Assembly: GCA_910585055.1 (NCBI GenBank)
Contig: CAJUBY010000026.1
Location: forward strand, 11,414 to 26,047
Reading direction: 5' to 3'
DNA length: 14,634 nt
DNA from: an uncultured Christensenella sp.
GTDB taxonomy: Bacteria; Bacillota; Clostridia; Christensenellales; Pumilibacteraceae
Positions 1 to 6,545 of the stretch are shown piece by piece. Below the pieces are notes generated by a model that made no database searches, was not told where the DNA came from, and saw only the letters and a program-made list of their open reading frames with translations. The translations under genes were made by a program, and so were the position numbers. Each line of letters begins with the position of its first letter. The stretch's first letter is position 1.

Positions 1-1613
1 TTGGCTTTAAGCTCCATATACTCGGCTTGGAACAAAATATTTTCCAGCAAAGTATCTATGCCCTTGTTCTGTTTGGCGGAAATGGGTATCATCGGCACAT
101 TGCCGCCCCATTCTTCGCAAACCAACTCGTGTTCGGCAAGCTGTTGCTTGATCCTGTCGATATTGGCGCCCTGCTTATCTATTTTGTTTATCGCAACGAC
201 GATGGGAACATTTGCTTCCTTCGCGTGTTTGATCGCTTCTACCGTCTGCGGCATCACACCGTCGTCCGCCGCAACAATAAGTACGGCAATATCGGTTACC
301 GTCGCGCCGCGTCTGCGCATTTCGGTAAACGCTTCATGTCCCGGCGTATCCAAGAAAGTTATCTTTTCGCCGTTGAGATCGACGGAATACGCGCCTATAT
401 GCTGAGTTATTCCTCCTGCTTCGCCGCTGACTACGGAAGTTTTGCGGATAGCGTCCAAAAGCGAAGTTTTACCGTGGTCTACGTGTCCCATAACGGTGAT
501 TATGGGAGGACGCTTGACAAGGCTTTCTTCGGGATCGGGTTCGGAATGAAGCTCGAACAACTGCTCTTCTTTGGATTTCTCGAGTTTAAGTTCGATATTT
601 ACGCCCAAAGCATCCGCAACAAGCTGCATGGTGGGAAAATCGACGACGGAATTTATCGTTGTCATTATTCCCAGTTCCATAAGTTGTTTTATAATTTCCT
701 GCGCGGTCTTACCTATCTTTTCGGATAAGATCTTGACCGTAAGATTTTCGGTGGTAATGACTGCATTTTCTATCTTTATCGGCGCAAAAGGCACGACCTT
801 ATTGACTTTTTTGTTTTTGAGTTTACGCGTACCCATACGCTCTTCGTCAACATTTTCCTGAATGTATCCCTTGCGTATAAGAGTACGTTTGTTCATCTGC
901 CGCTTATCGTCCGGTTTGGCTGTCGATTTTTTACCGGGTGCGTCACCGCGCTGTTTGCGCTGCGCCGCCGGAAGATCGAATTTTACTACGGCTGTGCGTG
1001 CCGTACCGGTACCCGGTTTGGTCGACGGCGTACGCGCCGCACCGCCCGGACGTTCGGAACGTGCGCCGGGAGTTCTGGGCGCGCCGCCTCTGTCGAAACG
1101 CGGCTTTCCGTCCGATACCGGACGGGGCGTATGTTTGATAACGCCGCGTATATAACTCGGTATCGAAGTACGGGTCACCGTACTTGCCGGCTCCACATTT
1201 GGCGATACGGTACCTGCGGAATGCGCAGACGAATTCTGTTCCGTTTTAACGGAAACTTCCTTTTCAGCAGACTGCGCTGTTTTTTGCTCCGTGTTTTCGG
1301 CTTTCACGGGTTCTGCGGCGATATTATTTTCCGATTCGGCTTGATCGTGCTTGGGTGTTTCCGCCGTAACGCGTGCCGACTCCTGCTCTTCGGCAAGTCT
1401 GATCTCCTCGCGCTCCTGTCTGACACGGTCTGCGGCAAGCTCGGACAGCCGTGCACGTTCCGCCGTATACAGCTTTTCAACACGTTTTTTGATCTCCGCC
1501 AAGCGTTTTATACAGTCCTGAAGCTCGTGTGACTCCACAACGGCATGTAAACGTTTAATGCTCGTAGCGGCTTCTTCGTTTACCGCCGCATTGTTGGTTG
1601 CGGTATTGTCCAT
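1..1613 (-). CDS. infB: Translation initiation factor IF-2, 3'-truncated by window edge
   Basis: IF-2 is the cytoplasmic GTPase that delivers initiator fMet-tRNA to the 30S subunit and promotes 70S joining. Reading from the ATG at 1613, the frame stays open for 537 codons to the window edge; the C-terminal part (rest of the G domain, domains II-IV) lies outside. The first ~90 residues are charged and probably helical. Residues ~150-260 are a Pro/Gly/Arg/Thr-rich linker. An IF2_N helical domain covers about 290-342. The G domain shows G1 GHVDHGKT (376-383), G3 DTPGH (422-426), G4 NKID (476-479) and G5 SAK (512-514). The start is fixed by a perfect GGAGGT seven bases upstream, which is formed by the last codons and stop of ylxQ; only five bases separate the two genes. 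It is the last gene visible in the rimP-nusA operon. Identity is certain; only the length is open. Confidence 0.97.
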   Translation of the reverse strand, partial: MDNTATNNAAVNEEAATSIKRLHAVVESHELQDCIKRLAEIKKRVEKLYTAERARLSELAADRVRQEREEIRLAEEQESARVTAETPKHDQAESENNIAAEPVKAENTEQKTAQSAEKEVSVKTEQNSSAHSAGTVSPNVEPASTVTRTSIPSYIRGVIKHTPRPVSDGKPRFDRGGAPRTPGARSERPGGAARTPSTKPGTGTARTAVVKFDLPAAQRKQRGDAPGKKSTAKPDDKRQMNKRTLIRKGYIQENVDEERMGTRKLKNKKVNKVVPFAPIKIENAVITTENLTVKILSEKIGKTAQEIIKQLMELGIMTTINSVVDFPTMQLVADALGVNIELKLEKSKEEQLFELHSEPDPEESLVKRPPIITVMGHVDHGKTSLLDAIRKTSVVSGEAGGITQHIGAYSVDLNGEKITFLDTPGHEAFTEMRRRGATVTDIAVLIVAADDGVMPQTVEAIKHAKEANVPIVVAINKIDKQGANIDRIKQQLAEHELVCEEWGGNVPMIPISAKQNKGIDTLLENILFQAEYMELKA

Positions 1614-1618
1614 AAGCT

Positions 1619-1951
1619 TTACCTCCGTGATTTGTACTCCAATTCGTATTGCGGCGAATTCTGCAAAACATAATCCAAAGCCGCTTTTGCCATATTTGCA
1701 TCCGTAAACCCGAATGCTTTAACGTTGTGCCCGATACTCGTCTCGAGCGACGGCGCTTTTACAAGCGAACAATTGCGCTTTTCGGCGAGCCGTAACATTT
1801 CCGATCTCAAATTTTCCGAAGCCGTATCGCTCACGGCAAGCAGTTTTATACGTTTTGCCGACAGCAACGAGTCCAGTCCGTAAACTATCTTTCCGCTGCG
1901 CATTGCGAATCCTGCCATCGCAATAAATTTATCCGAGTTATTTGTCTGCAT
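1619..1951 (-). CDS. ylxQ: YlxQ, L7Ae/L30e-family RNA-binding protein
   Basis: A 110-residue protein of the L7Ae/L30e/S12e fold, a family that binds kink-turn RNA and includes paralogues of the ribosomal proteins. Visible family features are the N-terminal helix with AGFAMRSGKIVYG (residues 13-25), the central strand KLLAVSDTASEN, and the later part with residues for the RNA-binding loop and VKAFGFTD. Length is close to the ~100 residues usual for YlxQ. The ATG at 1951 lies inside the end of rnpM (14-base overlap), so translation is probably coupled. Its final codons CGG AGG plus the stop TAA make the Shine-Dalgarno sequence of infB. The order nusA-rnpM-ylxQ-infB is the standard one in Bacillota. 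Its exact RNA target cannot be read from the sequence. Confidence 0.93.
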   Translation of the reverse strand: MQTNNSDKFIAMAGFAMRSGKIVYGLDSLLSAKRIKLLAVSDTASENLRSEMLRLAEKRNCSLVKAPSLETSIGHNVKAFGFTDANMAKAALDYVLQNSPQYELEYKSRR

Positions 1952-2216
1952 ATCCGATCATTCGGTCGTATTCGGCTCTCAGTCCGTCATACACGTCCAT
2001 CGGCAGTTGCTGCTTGAAAGCACGGTTGAAAAGGCGTTTGTTTATTGCCGTTTTCATACATTCGCCCGATGCGCAAACGTACGCACCGCGTCCGGGCGCT
2101 TTGCCCGTTGTATCTACCGTAACTTCGCCGTCGGACGATCTGACGATACGGACCAACTGCGATTTATCCTTTTGCTCACGGCATACTATGCAGGAACGGG
2201 ACGGAACGTGCTTCAT
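1938..2216 (-). CDS. rnpM: RnpM (YlxR, DUF448), RNase P modulator
   Basis: A 92-residue YlxR/DUF448 protein. The family is an RNA-binding protein reported to bind the RNase P RNA and modulate its activity, hence the name RnpM. The sequence shows the N-terminal SRSCIVC with Cys9 and Cys12, the basic strand LVRIVR, the signature GRGAYVC (residues 42-48) and a second cysteine at 53 followed by a basic helix. The start is ATG 2216, which overlaps the nusA stop as TGATG. A TTG directly before it (2219) is also possible and sits at a slightly better distance (7 bases) from the GGAG inside nusA; this would add one residue. The 3' end overlaps ylxQ by 14 bases. The gene is part of the nusA-infB operon. 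Confidence 0.93.
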   Translation of the reverse strand: MKHVPSRSCIVCREQKDKSQLVRIVRSSDGEVTVDTTGKAPGRGAYVCASGECMKTAINKRLFNRAFKQQLPMDVYDGLRAEYDRMIGYADK

Positions 2217-3364
2217 CAATCCAATTCTCCGAGATCCTCGTCGAACACATCAAAATTGTCGCTGCCCATCTGTTCCGCTCTTTCGGTCGCGGCTTTGACT
2301 TCCTGTTCCATTGTCGAATACGGCTTGATATCGATCTTCCAGCCGGTAAGCTTTGCGGCAAGGCGCGCGTTAACGCCCTCGCGTCCTATCGCAAGACTGA
2401 GCTGATCGTCCATTACGACAACGCGCGCAACGCGTTCGTCTTCCTTGGCTTCGACCATTACGACCTTTGCCGGCAACAAAGCGCGCGCGATGTATTCGAG
2501 CGGATCCTCGTGCCAGGGGATTATATCTATCTTCTCGCCGCCCACTTCCGATATTATGCTGTTGACACGCGCTCCGCGGTTGCCTACGCATGCGCCTACG
2601 GCATCGACACCCGAATCGGTAGCGTACACCGCCATTTTGGTGCGCAGCCCGGCTTCTCGGACTATGCCTTTTATAACGACTACGCCGTTTGATATCTCGG
2701 GCACTTCCAACTCGAAAAGCTTTCGGACAAAACCGGGTGCGGTTCTGGTAACAAGCACCTGCGGCCCACGCGCGGAACTTTTTATACCGCGGACAAAAAC
2801 CTTTATCTTGTCGCCGACTTTGAATTTGTCTCCGGGCAGCTGATCTTTGGGATATAAAACAGCCTCCATCTTTTGTATCTCGACGCAAACGTTTTTGCCG
2901 TCGACACGGTGAACAATACACGTAACAAGCTGTTCTTCCTTTTCGGCAAGCTCGCTGTACGCCTTTTCGCTCTCGACGGTGCGCAGCTTTTGCGTTACGA
3001 TCTGCTTCGCCATCTGTGCTACTATGCGTCCGAATTCGTTGGCGTCGACCGACCCCAATATTTCGTCTCCGACCTTATATTTTTTATCGATGAGACGCGC
3101 GTCTTCCAAACTGATCTCCGTTTCCCTGTCTTCGACCTGTTCCACTACCGTCTGACAAGTATAAATACCGAATGTTTTGAGTTCCGGCGTCATGACGATC
3201 CTTATGGCTTTGGGAACGCCGTATTGCTTTTTATACGCACTGGTGAGAGCGTCCTGCAGCGCGGCGATAAAAACGTCTTTTCTGATTCCGCGTTCCGATT
3301 CCAGATCGCTCAATGCATCGTAAAAATCCGCTTGCAATGTGAGTGTAGAATTCTTTTTTGCCAT
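2216..3364 (-). CDS. nusA: Transcription termination/antitermination factor NusA
   Basis: NusA binds RNA polymerase and nascent RNA and controls pausing, termination and antitermination. The 382-residue protein has the RNA-polymerase-binding N-terminal domain (1 to ~130), an S1 domain (about 135-205) and two KH domains. KH1 carries VGACVGNRGARVNSI near 256-270 and KH2 carries LSLAIGREGVNARLAAKL near 322-339. It ends in a short acidic tail and lacks the acidic repeats of the E. coli protein, as usual in Bacillota. The ATG at 3364 lies six bases behind GGGAG; an in-frame TTG at 3370 is too close to that site and was not chosen. A gap of 33 bases separates it from rimP, and its stop overlaps rnpM. 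The promoter and hairpin ahead of rimP probably control it as well. Confidence 0.97.
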   Translation of the reverse strand: MAKKNSTLTLQADFYDALSDLESERGIRKDVFIAALQDALTSAYKKQYGVPKAIRIVMTPELKTFGIYTCQTVVEQVEDRETEISLEDARLIDKKYKVGDEILGSVDANEFGRIVAQMAKQIVTQKLRTVESEKAYSELAEKEEQLVTCIVHRVDGKNVCVEIQKMEAVLYPKDQLPGDKFKVGDKIKVFVRGIKSSARGPQVLVTRTAPGFVRKLFELEVPEISNGVVVIKGIVREAGLRTKMAVYATDSGVDAVGACVGNRGARVNSIISEVGGEKIDIIPWHEDPLEYIARALLPAKVVMVEAKEDERVARVVVMDDQLSLAIGREGVNARLAAKLTGWKIDIKPYSTMEQEVKAATERAEQMGSDNFDVFDEDLGELD

Positions 3365-3397
3365 TTTCAACTCCCGAAAAATGATTTTCTTTATCCG

Positions 3398-3865
3398 TCA
3401 AAACTCTACGTACGGTCGCACCAGAGCTATACGTGAGTTTTCGATCACCGTTTGTTCTTCCGACCCGTCCGATTTAACGGTCACGGCATTGTCGGTGCGC
3501 GATATCAAAACACCAGTCAATGTTTTTTCTTTCGTACCTGGCAGCGGCGCATACAATTTGATCTCCGTTTTTTTGCCGTAATTACGTTCGAAGTCGCGTT
3601 GGGTCTTAAAAGGTCTGTCAAGTCCGGGCGACGACACATCCAAGCAGTAAGGCGCCGAATCGGTGGGGTCCAGCGCATCGAGCGGCGCATCGAGCGCATT
3701 CGATACGGTCTCGCAGTCGTCGAGCGAAACGCCTTTATCGCTCGCTATATAAACGATCAAATGTTTATCGCCGTACAATGTCTTGTACTCCAGATCGACA
3801 AGTTCATAACCGAGCGGCGCAAGCACGCTTTCGATGACAGGTCTTGCCTTTTCGATAACGCTTAT
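3398..3865 (-). CDS. rimP: Ribosome maturation factor RimP, probable non-canonical ATA start
   Basis: RimP binds the 30S subunit and is needed for its late maturation. The core is typical: GYELVDLEY near the N terminus, the VYIASDKGVSLDDC strand, YCLDVSSPGLDRPF (compare the family's EVSSPG.DRPL) and a C-terminal Sm-like barrel. The first usual start codon in frame is a GTG at 3826. It has no Shine-Dalgarno sequence and would give 142 residues without most of the first helix. The frame continues upstream as S-V-I-E-K-A-R-P-V-I-E-S to an ATA at 3865, seven bases behind a perfect GGAGGT (3873-3878). That start gives 155 residues, matching the family length of about 150-156. An ATC at 3868 is the next alternative. 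The protein call is firm; the start is an inference, and a one-base sequencing error of ATG is possible. Confidence 0.88.
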   Translation of the reverse strand: MSVIEKARPVIESVLAPLGYELVDLEYKTLYGDKHLIVYIASDKGVSLDDCETVSNALDAPLDALDPTDSAPYCLDVSSPGLDRPFKTQRDFERNYGKKTEIKLYAPLPGTKEKTLTGVLISRTDNAVTVKSDGSEEQTVIENSRIALVRPYVEF

Positions 3866-3872
3866 GATATAA

Positions 3873-3878
3873 ACCTCC
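3873..3878 (-). promoter_or_regulatory. Consensus Shine-Dalgarno site of rimP
   Basis: The minus strand reads GGAGGT here. No ATG, GTG or TTG in the rimP frame lies within reach; the in-frame codons that follow are TAT, ATC, ATA, AGC. This site therefore argues for initiation at ATA (3865, spacing seven) or ATC (3868, spacing four), not at the GTG at 3826, which is 46 bases away. Confidence 0.75.
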
Positions 3879-3889
3879 GTAACAGTAAT

Positions 3890-3914
3890 TGAGAGCGGGC
3901 AAAGCCCACTCTCA
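3890..3914 (-). promoter_or_regulatory. Leader hairpin upstream of rimP
   Basis: On the minus strand the arms GAGAGTGGGC (3913-3904) and GCCCGCTCTC (3900-3891) pair fully, with one G-U wobble and a UUU triloop; an outer T-A pair makes eleven pairs. It is not followed by a U-run on either strand, so it is not an ordinary intrinsic terminator. It lies about 17 bases after the predicted transcript start and 12 bases before the Shine-Dalgarno site. It may stabilise the mRNA 5' end or be a binding site for a regulator of the nusA operon; this role is inferred. Confidence 0.6.
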
Positions 3915-3937
3915 TACCAAACCTAACATTCTATAAT

Positions 3938-3966
3938 AATATATCACTATCTTAAATATTTTGCAA
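3938..3966 (-). promoter_or_regulatory. Predicted sigma-A promoter of the rimP-nusA-infB operon
   Basis: The minus strand carries TTGCAA (3966-3961, four of six to the -35 consensus), a 17-base AT-rich spacer, and TATATT (3943-3938, five of six to the -10 consensus). It falls in the only sizeable gap (about 150 bases) between the PolC-like gene and rimP. Transcription would start near 3931, leaving a leader of about 65 bases. No clear terminator precedes it, so read-through from ispG and the PolC-like gene may add to its output. Confidence 0.55.
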
Positions 3967-4014
3967 GCGTTTTGACCGAAATTTATTCGATAATTTATCA
4001 CATGGTAAACGCAT

Positions 4015-5481
4015 TTAAATACCGATGCGTTTTTGCATGGCTATAAAAGCCTTTGCCGTGGCGACAGCGTCAGATAAAGCCCTGTGCGCGTTGTCGTTTG
4101 ACAAGCCCAAAGCTTCCAGTACTTTGTCGAGCGACAAACGCGCGATACCCGGCAGCGCCTTCGGTGCAAGCCCCATCGTATCGTAAGTTTTACGGTCTCC
4201 GAACGCCCATCCCGTCCTGTTGCCACCCCGGATCAAAAACGGAAAATCAAACGCTATATTGTGACATACTACAGAACAACCGTATGTAAACTTATAAAAA
4301 TCAGGCAAAATGTCCTCGAACAAAGGCTGTCCTTTTACCATTTCGTTTGTGATCCCTGTTTTTTCCGATACTTCCGACGGTATATCCCTGCGCGGATCGA
4401 TCAACGTGGAAAAGCTTTCTTTGATAAAGCCGTCCGATATTTTGACGGCGCCCAGTTCCGTCGGTCTGTCGTAAAGCACGGACAGACCCGTAGTTTCGAA
4501 GTCGAACACCACAAAATCGCCCTTAATCGACGGAGGCACGGCAACGTTGTTTTCGAACATGCTCGATTGAATGTATTCCGCATATTCTTTCGGCTGTACC
4601 GCAGTATATTGGGTCGGAACGGCGCGTACGGGTATCGGAGCCAAGCCGTCGGCGTCGCACAGCGACAATTCGCGCACGGTTACAGTCGCTTCGTTGCGCG
4701 CGCTTTCATACTCGACATTGCCTAACACGCATACGGTCTTGTTTACAAGATCCCTGTTGTAAATACTGCCCTCGGTAAGTCTGCACTGTATCGACATATC
4801 GCCGTCGTACAGCAAAAATTTTTCGTAAGGTCTGCCGCTCTTTCCGATAAAATAAGTCGGCATTACCAGCACGCCGCAAACCGCAACATTATAGCCGGGT
4901 TCCGTTATACTCATCACGGACCTCGCTTTGTTTACCGTTAAACCGCCTATGACGGGCGTAATATTACGCAGATCGTACTCCGCCCTGCCGCCGCCGCTTG
5001 CCGCCGCCGAAGCGGTTCCGCTTCTGGAAAATTCGACTATTTCCACATCCACGGCGATCTCGTCGGCAAAATTATCGGACAAAAAATCTTTCAGCCTGGG
5101 TATATAATCGTTTTGAGCCAGCTCGTACATTGCGTTATGCATCTTAAGCTTTACGCATTTATTCGGCTTCGTTTCCGCCGTGACCGTATGTAACATGGAC
5201 GATACATAATTGAACTTTTCGGTAAACGCAACAACAGCCGCGCGCAACGACGCGTCCGTAGGCGGTTCGCTGTTTATCACTATATCGATCGAACGGTGAA
5301 ATCCGCATATATCGGATAGCAATCCCGTAAGCTCGGACTTATTGGCATACACAAAATCGGAATCCGATTTTTTACATACTACCGTAACCGTTGCCGTTTT
5401 AGCAAACGATACGTTTGCGAATCTCAGATCCCTGTATTTTCCGTCTGTTCGCTTGTTGACTTCCGTATAAATACCGTTCAT
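4015..5481 (-). CDS. PolC-derived protein: N-terminal and OB domains plus DEDDh 3'-5' exonuclease, no PHP or polymerase
   Basis: The 488-residue protein sits exactly where Bacillota carry polC (between ispG and rimP) but is a third of PolC's usual ~1,430 residues. Residues ~1-150 resemble the two PolC N-terminal regions by layout (NKCVKLKMHN and the helix after it). Residues 151-166 are a Ser/Gly/Ala linker and ~180-275 an OB fold (KFLLYDGDMSIQCRL). The DEDDh exonuclease runs from ~320 to 483 with all catalytic residues: D327 and E329 in DFETTG, D412 in HNIAFD, H466 and D471 in HRALSD. The protein stops straight after the exonuclease. The PHP motifs, which flank the exonuclease in PolC, and the polymerase are missing. 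Its ATG overlaps the ispG stop as TAATG, so it should be co-translated. Likely a proofreading or processing nuclease; a remnant or a subunit acting with a separate polymerase is inference. A simple DnaQ-type exonuclease would not explain the N-terminal half. Confidence 0.85.
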   Translation of the reverse strand: MNGIYTEVNKRTDGKYRDLRFANVSFAKTATVTVVCKKSDSDFVYANKSELTGLLSDICGFHRSIDIVINSEPPTDASLRAAVVAFTEKFNYVSSMLHTVTAETKPNKCVKLKMHNAMYELAQNDYIPRLKDFLSDNFADEIAVDVEIVEFSRSGTASAAASGGGRAEYDLRNITPVIGGLTVNKARSVMSITEPGYNVAVCGVLVMPTYFIGKSGRPYEKFLLYDGDMSIQCRLTEGSIYNRDLVNKTVCVLGNVEYESARNEATVTVRELSLCDADGLAPIPVRAVPTQYTAVQPKEYAEYIQSSMFENNVAVPPSIKGDFVVFDFETTGLSVLYDRPTELGAVKISDGFIKESFSTLIDPRRDIPSEVSEKTGITNEMVKGQPLFEDILPDFYKFTYGCSVVCHNIAFDFPFLIRGGNRTGWAFGDRKTYDTMGLAPKALPGIARLSLDKVLEALGLSNDNAHRALSDAVATAKAFIAMQKRIGI

Positions 5482-6536
5482 TATATATCCACTTTATCGT
5501 TGGTTATTTTTCGTTTTATCAGATCCAAAAGAACGGGCACGATCTCTTCCGTTTTTATAGTACGGACGACCTTACCGTTTATAAACAGCGCGGCTTTTCC
5601 GCCCGAACCTCCGGCAACGCCGAAATCCGCGTCCGCGGCTTCGCCCGGTCCGTTCACTACGCAGCCCATTACCGCAACTTTTACTCCGGTCCTGACATCC
5701 GCCGTTTTTTCTTTAAGTTCGTCAACGACCTTTTTTAAATCGTATTTGCATCGCGAGCAGGTGGGACAGGAAATTATTTCGCAATAATCTCTGTCGATAC
5801 CGATCTCCTGCAATATCAGCCGTGCCGCACGAATTTCGTTTATGGGATCGCCCGAAAGCGAAACACGCACGGTATCGCCGATACCGTCCACCAACAGTGC
5901 GCCTATACCTACGGCGGAACGTACCGTACCGCGTTCGTCGGCGCCGCTTTCGGTAACGCCCAAGTGCAAAGGATAATCCACCGCTTCGGCAAGCTTGCGG
6001 TAAGCCCGTACCGTCGTTTTAACGTCGGACGATTTGACAGATATCACTGTATCGTAAAACCCGAATTTTTCCAGCAGTCGAACATGTTTCAACGCGCTTT
6101 GCGCAAGCGCGTCTGCCCTGTCCATACCGACAAACTCTTTTTCCAGCGATCCGGTATTAACGCCGATCCGGATAGGAACTTTGTTGGCTTTGCAGGCATC
6201 TACGGTATATTCGACCTTACGCTCGTCGCCTATGTTTCCGGGATTGAACCGTATTTTATCGAAACCTATCTCCGCACAGCGCACCGCAAGCCTGTAATCG
6301 AACTGGATGTCGGCTACGAGCGGCATATCGAAAACGCCCGTATATTTTTTACACGCCTCGACTTCTTCGTCGCACGAGACAGCGATACGCGCGATATCGC
6401 ACCCCGCAGCCTGCAAACTGCGCAGCTGTGCCAGCGTAGCGTCCGTATCGAGTGTATCGGTGTTTGTCATCGACTGGACCGCTATTCTGTTTCCGCCGCC
6501 TATTTTAATATTTTTGATTTTTACCGTTTTGCTCAC
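5481..6536 (-). CDS. ispG: 4-hydroxy-3-methylbut-2-enyl diphosphate synthase IspG (GcpE)
   Basis: IspG catalyses the sixth step of the MEP isoprenoid pathway, converting methylerythritol cyclodiphosphate to HMBPP with a [4Fe-4S] cluster. The 351-residue protein has the N-terminal TIM barrel (NIKIGGGNRIAVQSMTNTDT at 9-28, FDKIRFNPGNIG at 92-103) and the cluster domain. The ligands C257 and C260 (CPTC), C292 (GCVVNGPGE) and E299 are spaced exactly as C270, C273, C305 and E312 in E. coli IspG. The start is a GTG at 6536, nine bases after the rseP stop and without a visible Shine-Dalgarno sequence, so translation probably depends on rseP. The 3' end overlaps the PolC-like gene by one base. Another MEP gene, dxr, lies two genes upstream. 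Confidence 0.97.
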   Translation of the reverse strand: MSKTVKIKNIKIGGGNRIAVQSMTNTDTLDTDATLAQLRSLQAAGCDIARIAVSCDEEVEACKKYTGVFDMPLVADIQFDYRLAVRCAEIGFDKIRFNPGNIGDERKVEYTVDACKANKVPIRIGVNTGSLEKEFVGMDRADALAQSALKHVRLLEKFGFYDTVISVKSSDVKTTVRAYRKLAEAVDYPLHLGVTESGADERGTVRSAVGIGALLVDGIGDTVRVSLSGDPINEIRAARLILQEIGIDRDYCEIISCPTCSRCKYDLKKVVDELKEKTADVRTGVKVAVMGCVVNGPGEAADADFGVAGGSGGKAALFINGKVVRTIKTEEIVPVLLDLIKRKITNDKVDI

Positions 6537-6545
6537 GGATATATT

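Noticed and set aside
862..1532. Plus-strand Arg/Cys-rich open frames in the 1-1613 region
   Set aside because: The minus strand here is a continuous IF-2 frame with all G-domain motifs and a perfect ribosome-binding site; the plus-strand frames mirror its Pro/Arg/Gly-rich linker.
3365..3370. TTG start of nusA two codons earlier
   Set aside because: It lies directly next to GGGAG, leaving no spacing, whereas the ATG at 3364 has six bases.
3890..3914. Hairpin before rimP as an intrinsic terminator
   Set aside because: No U-run follows the stem on either strand; it lies inside the predicted leader of rimP.
4015..5481. PolC-like gene as a decaying pseudogene
   Set aside because: The frame is uninterrupted, all five DEDDh residues are present, and there are no polymerase fragments downstream. 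Pseudogene status is not supported, though it cannot be excluded without relatives.
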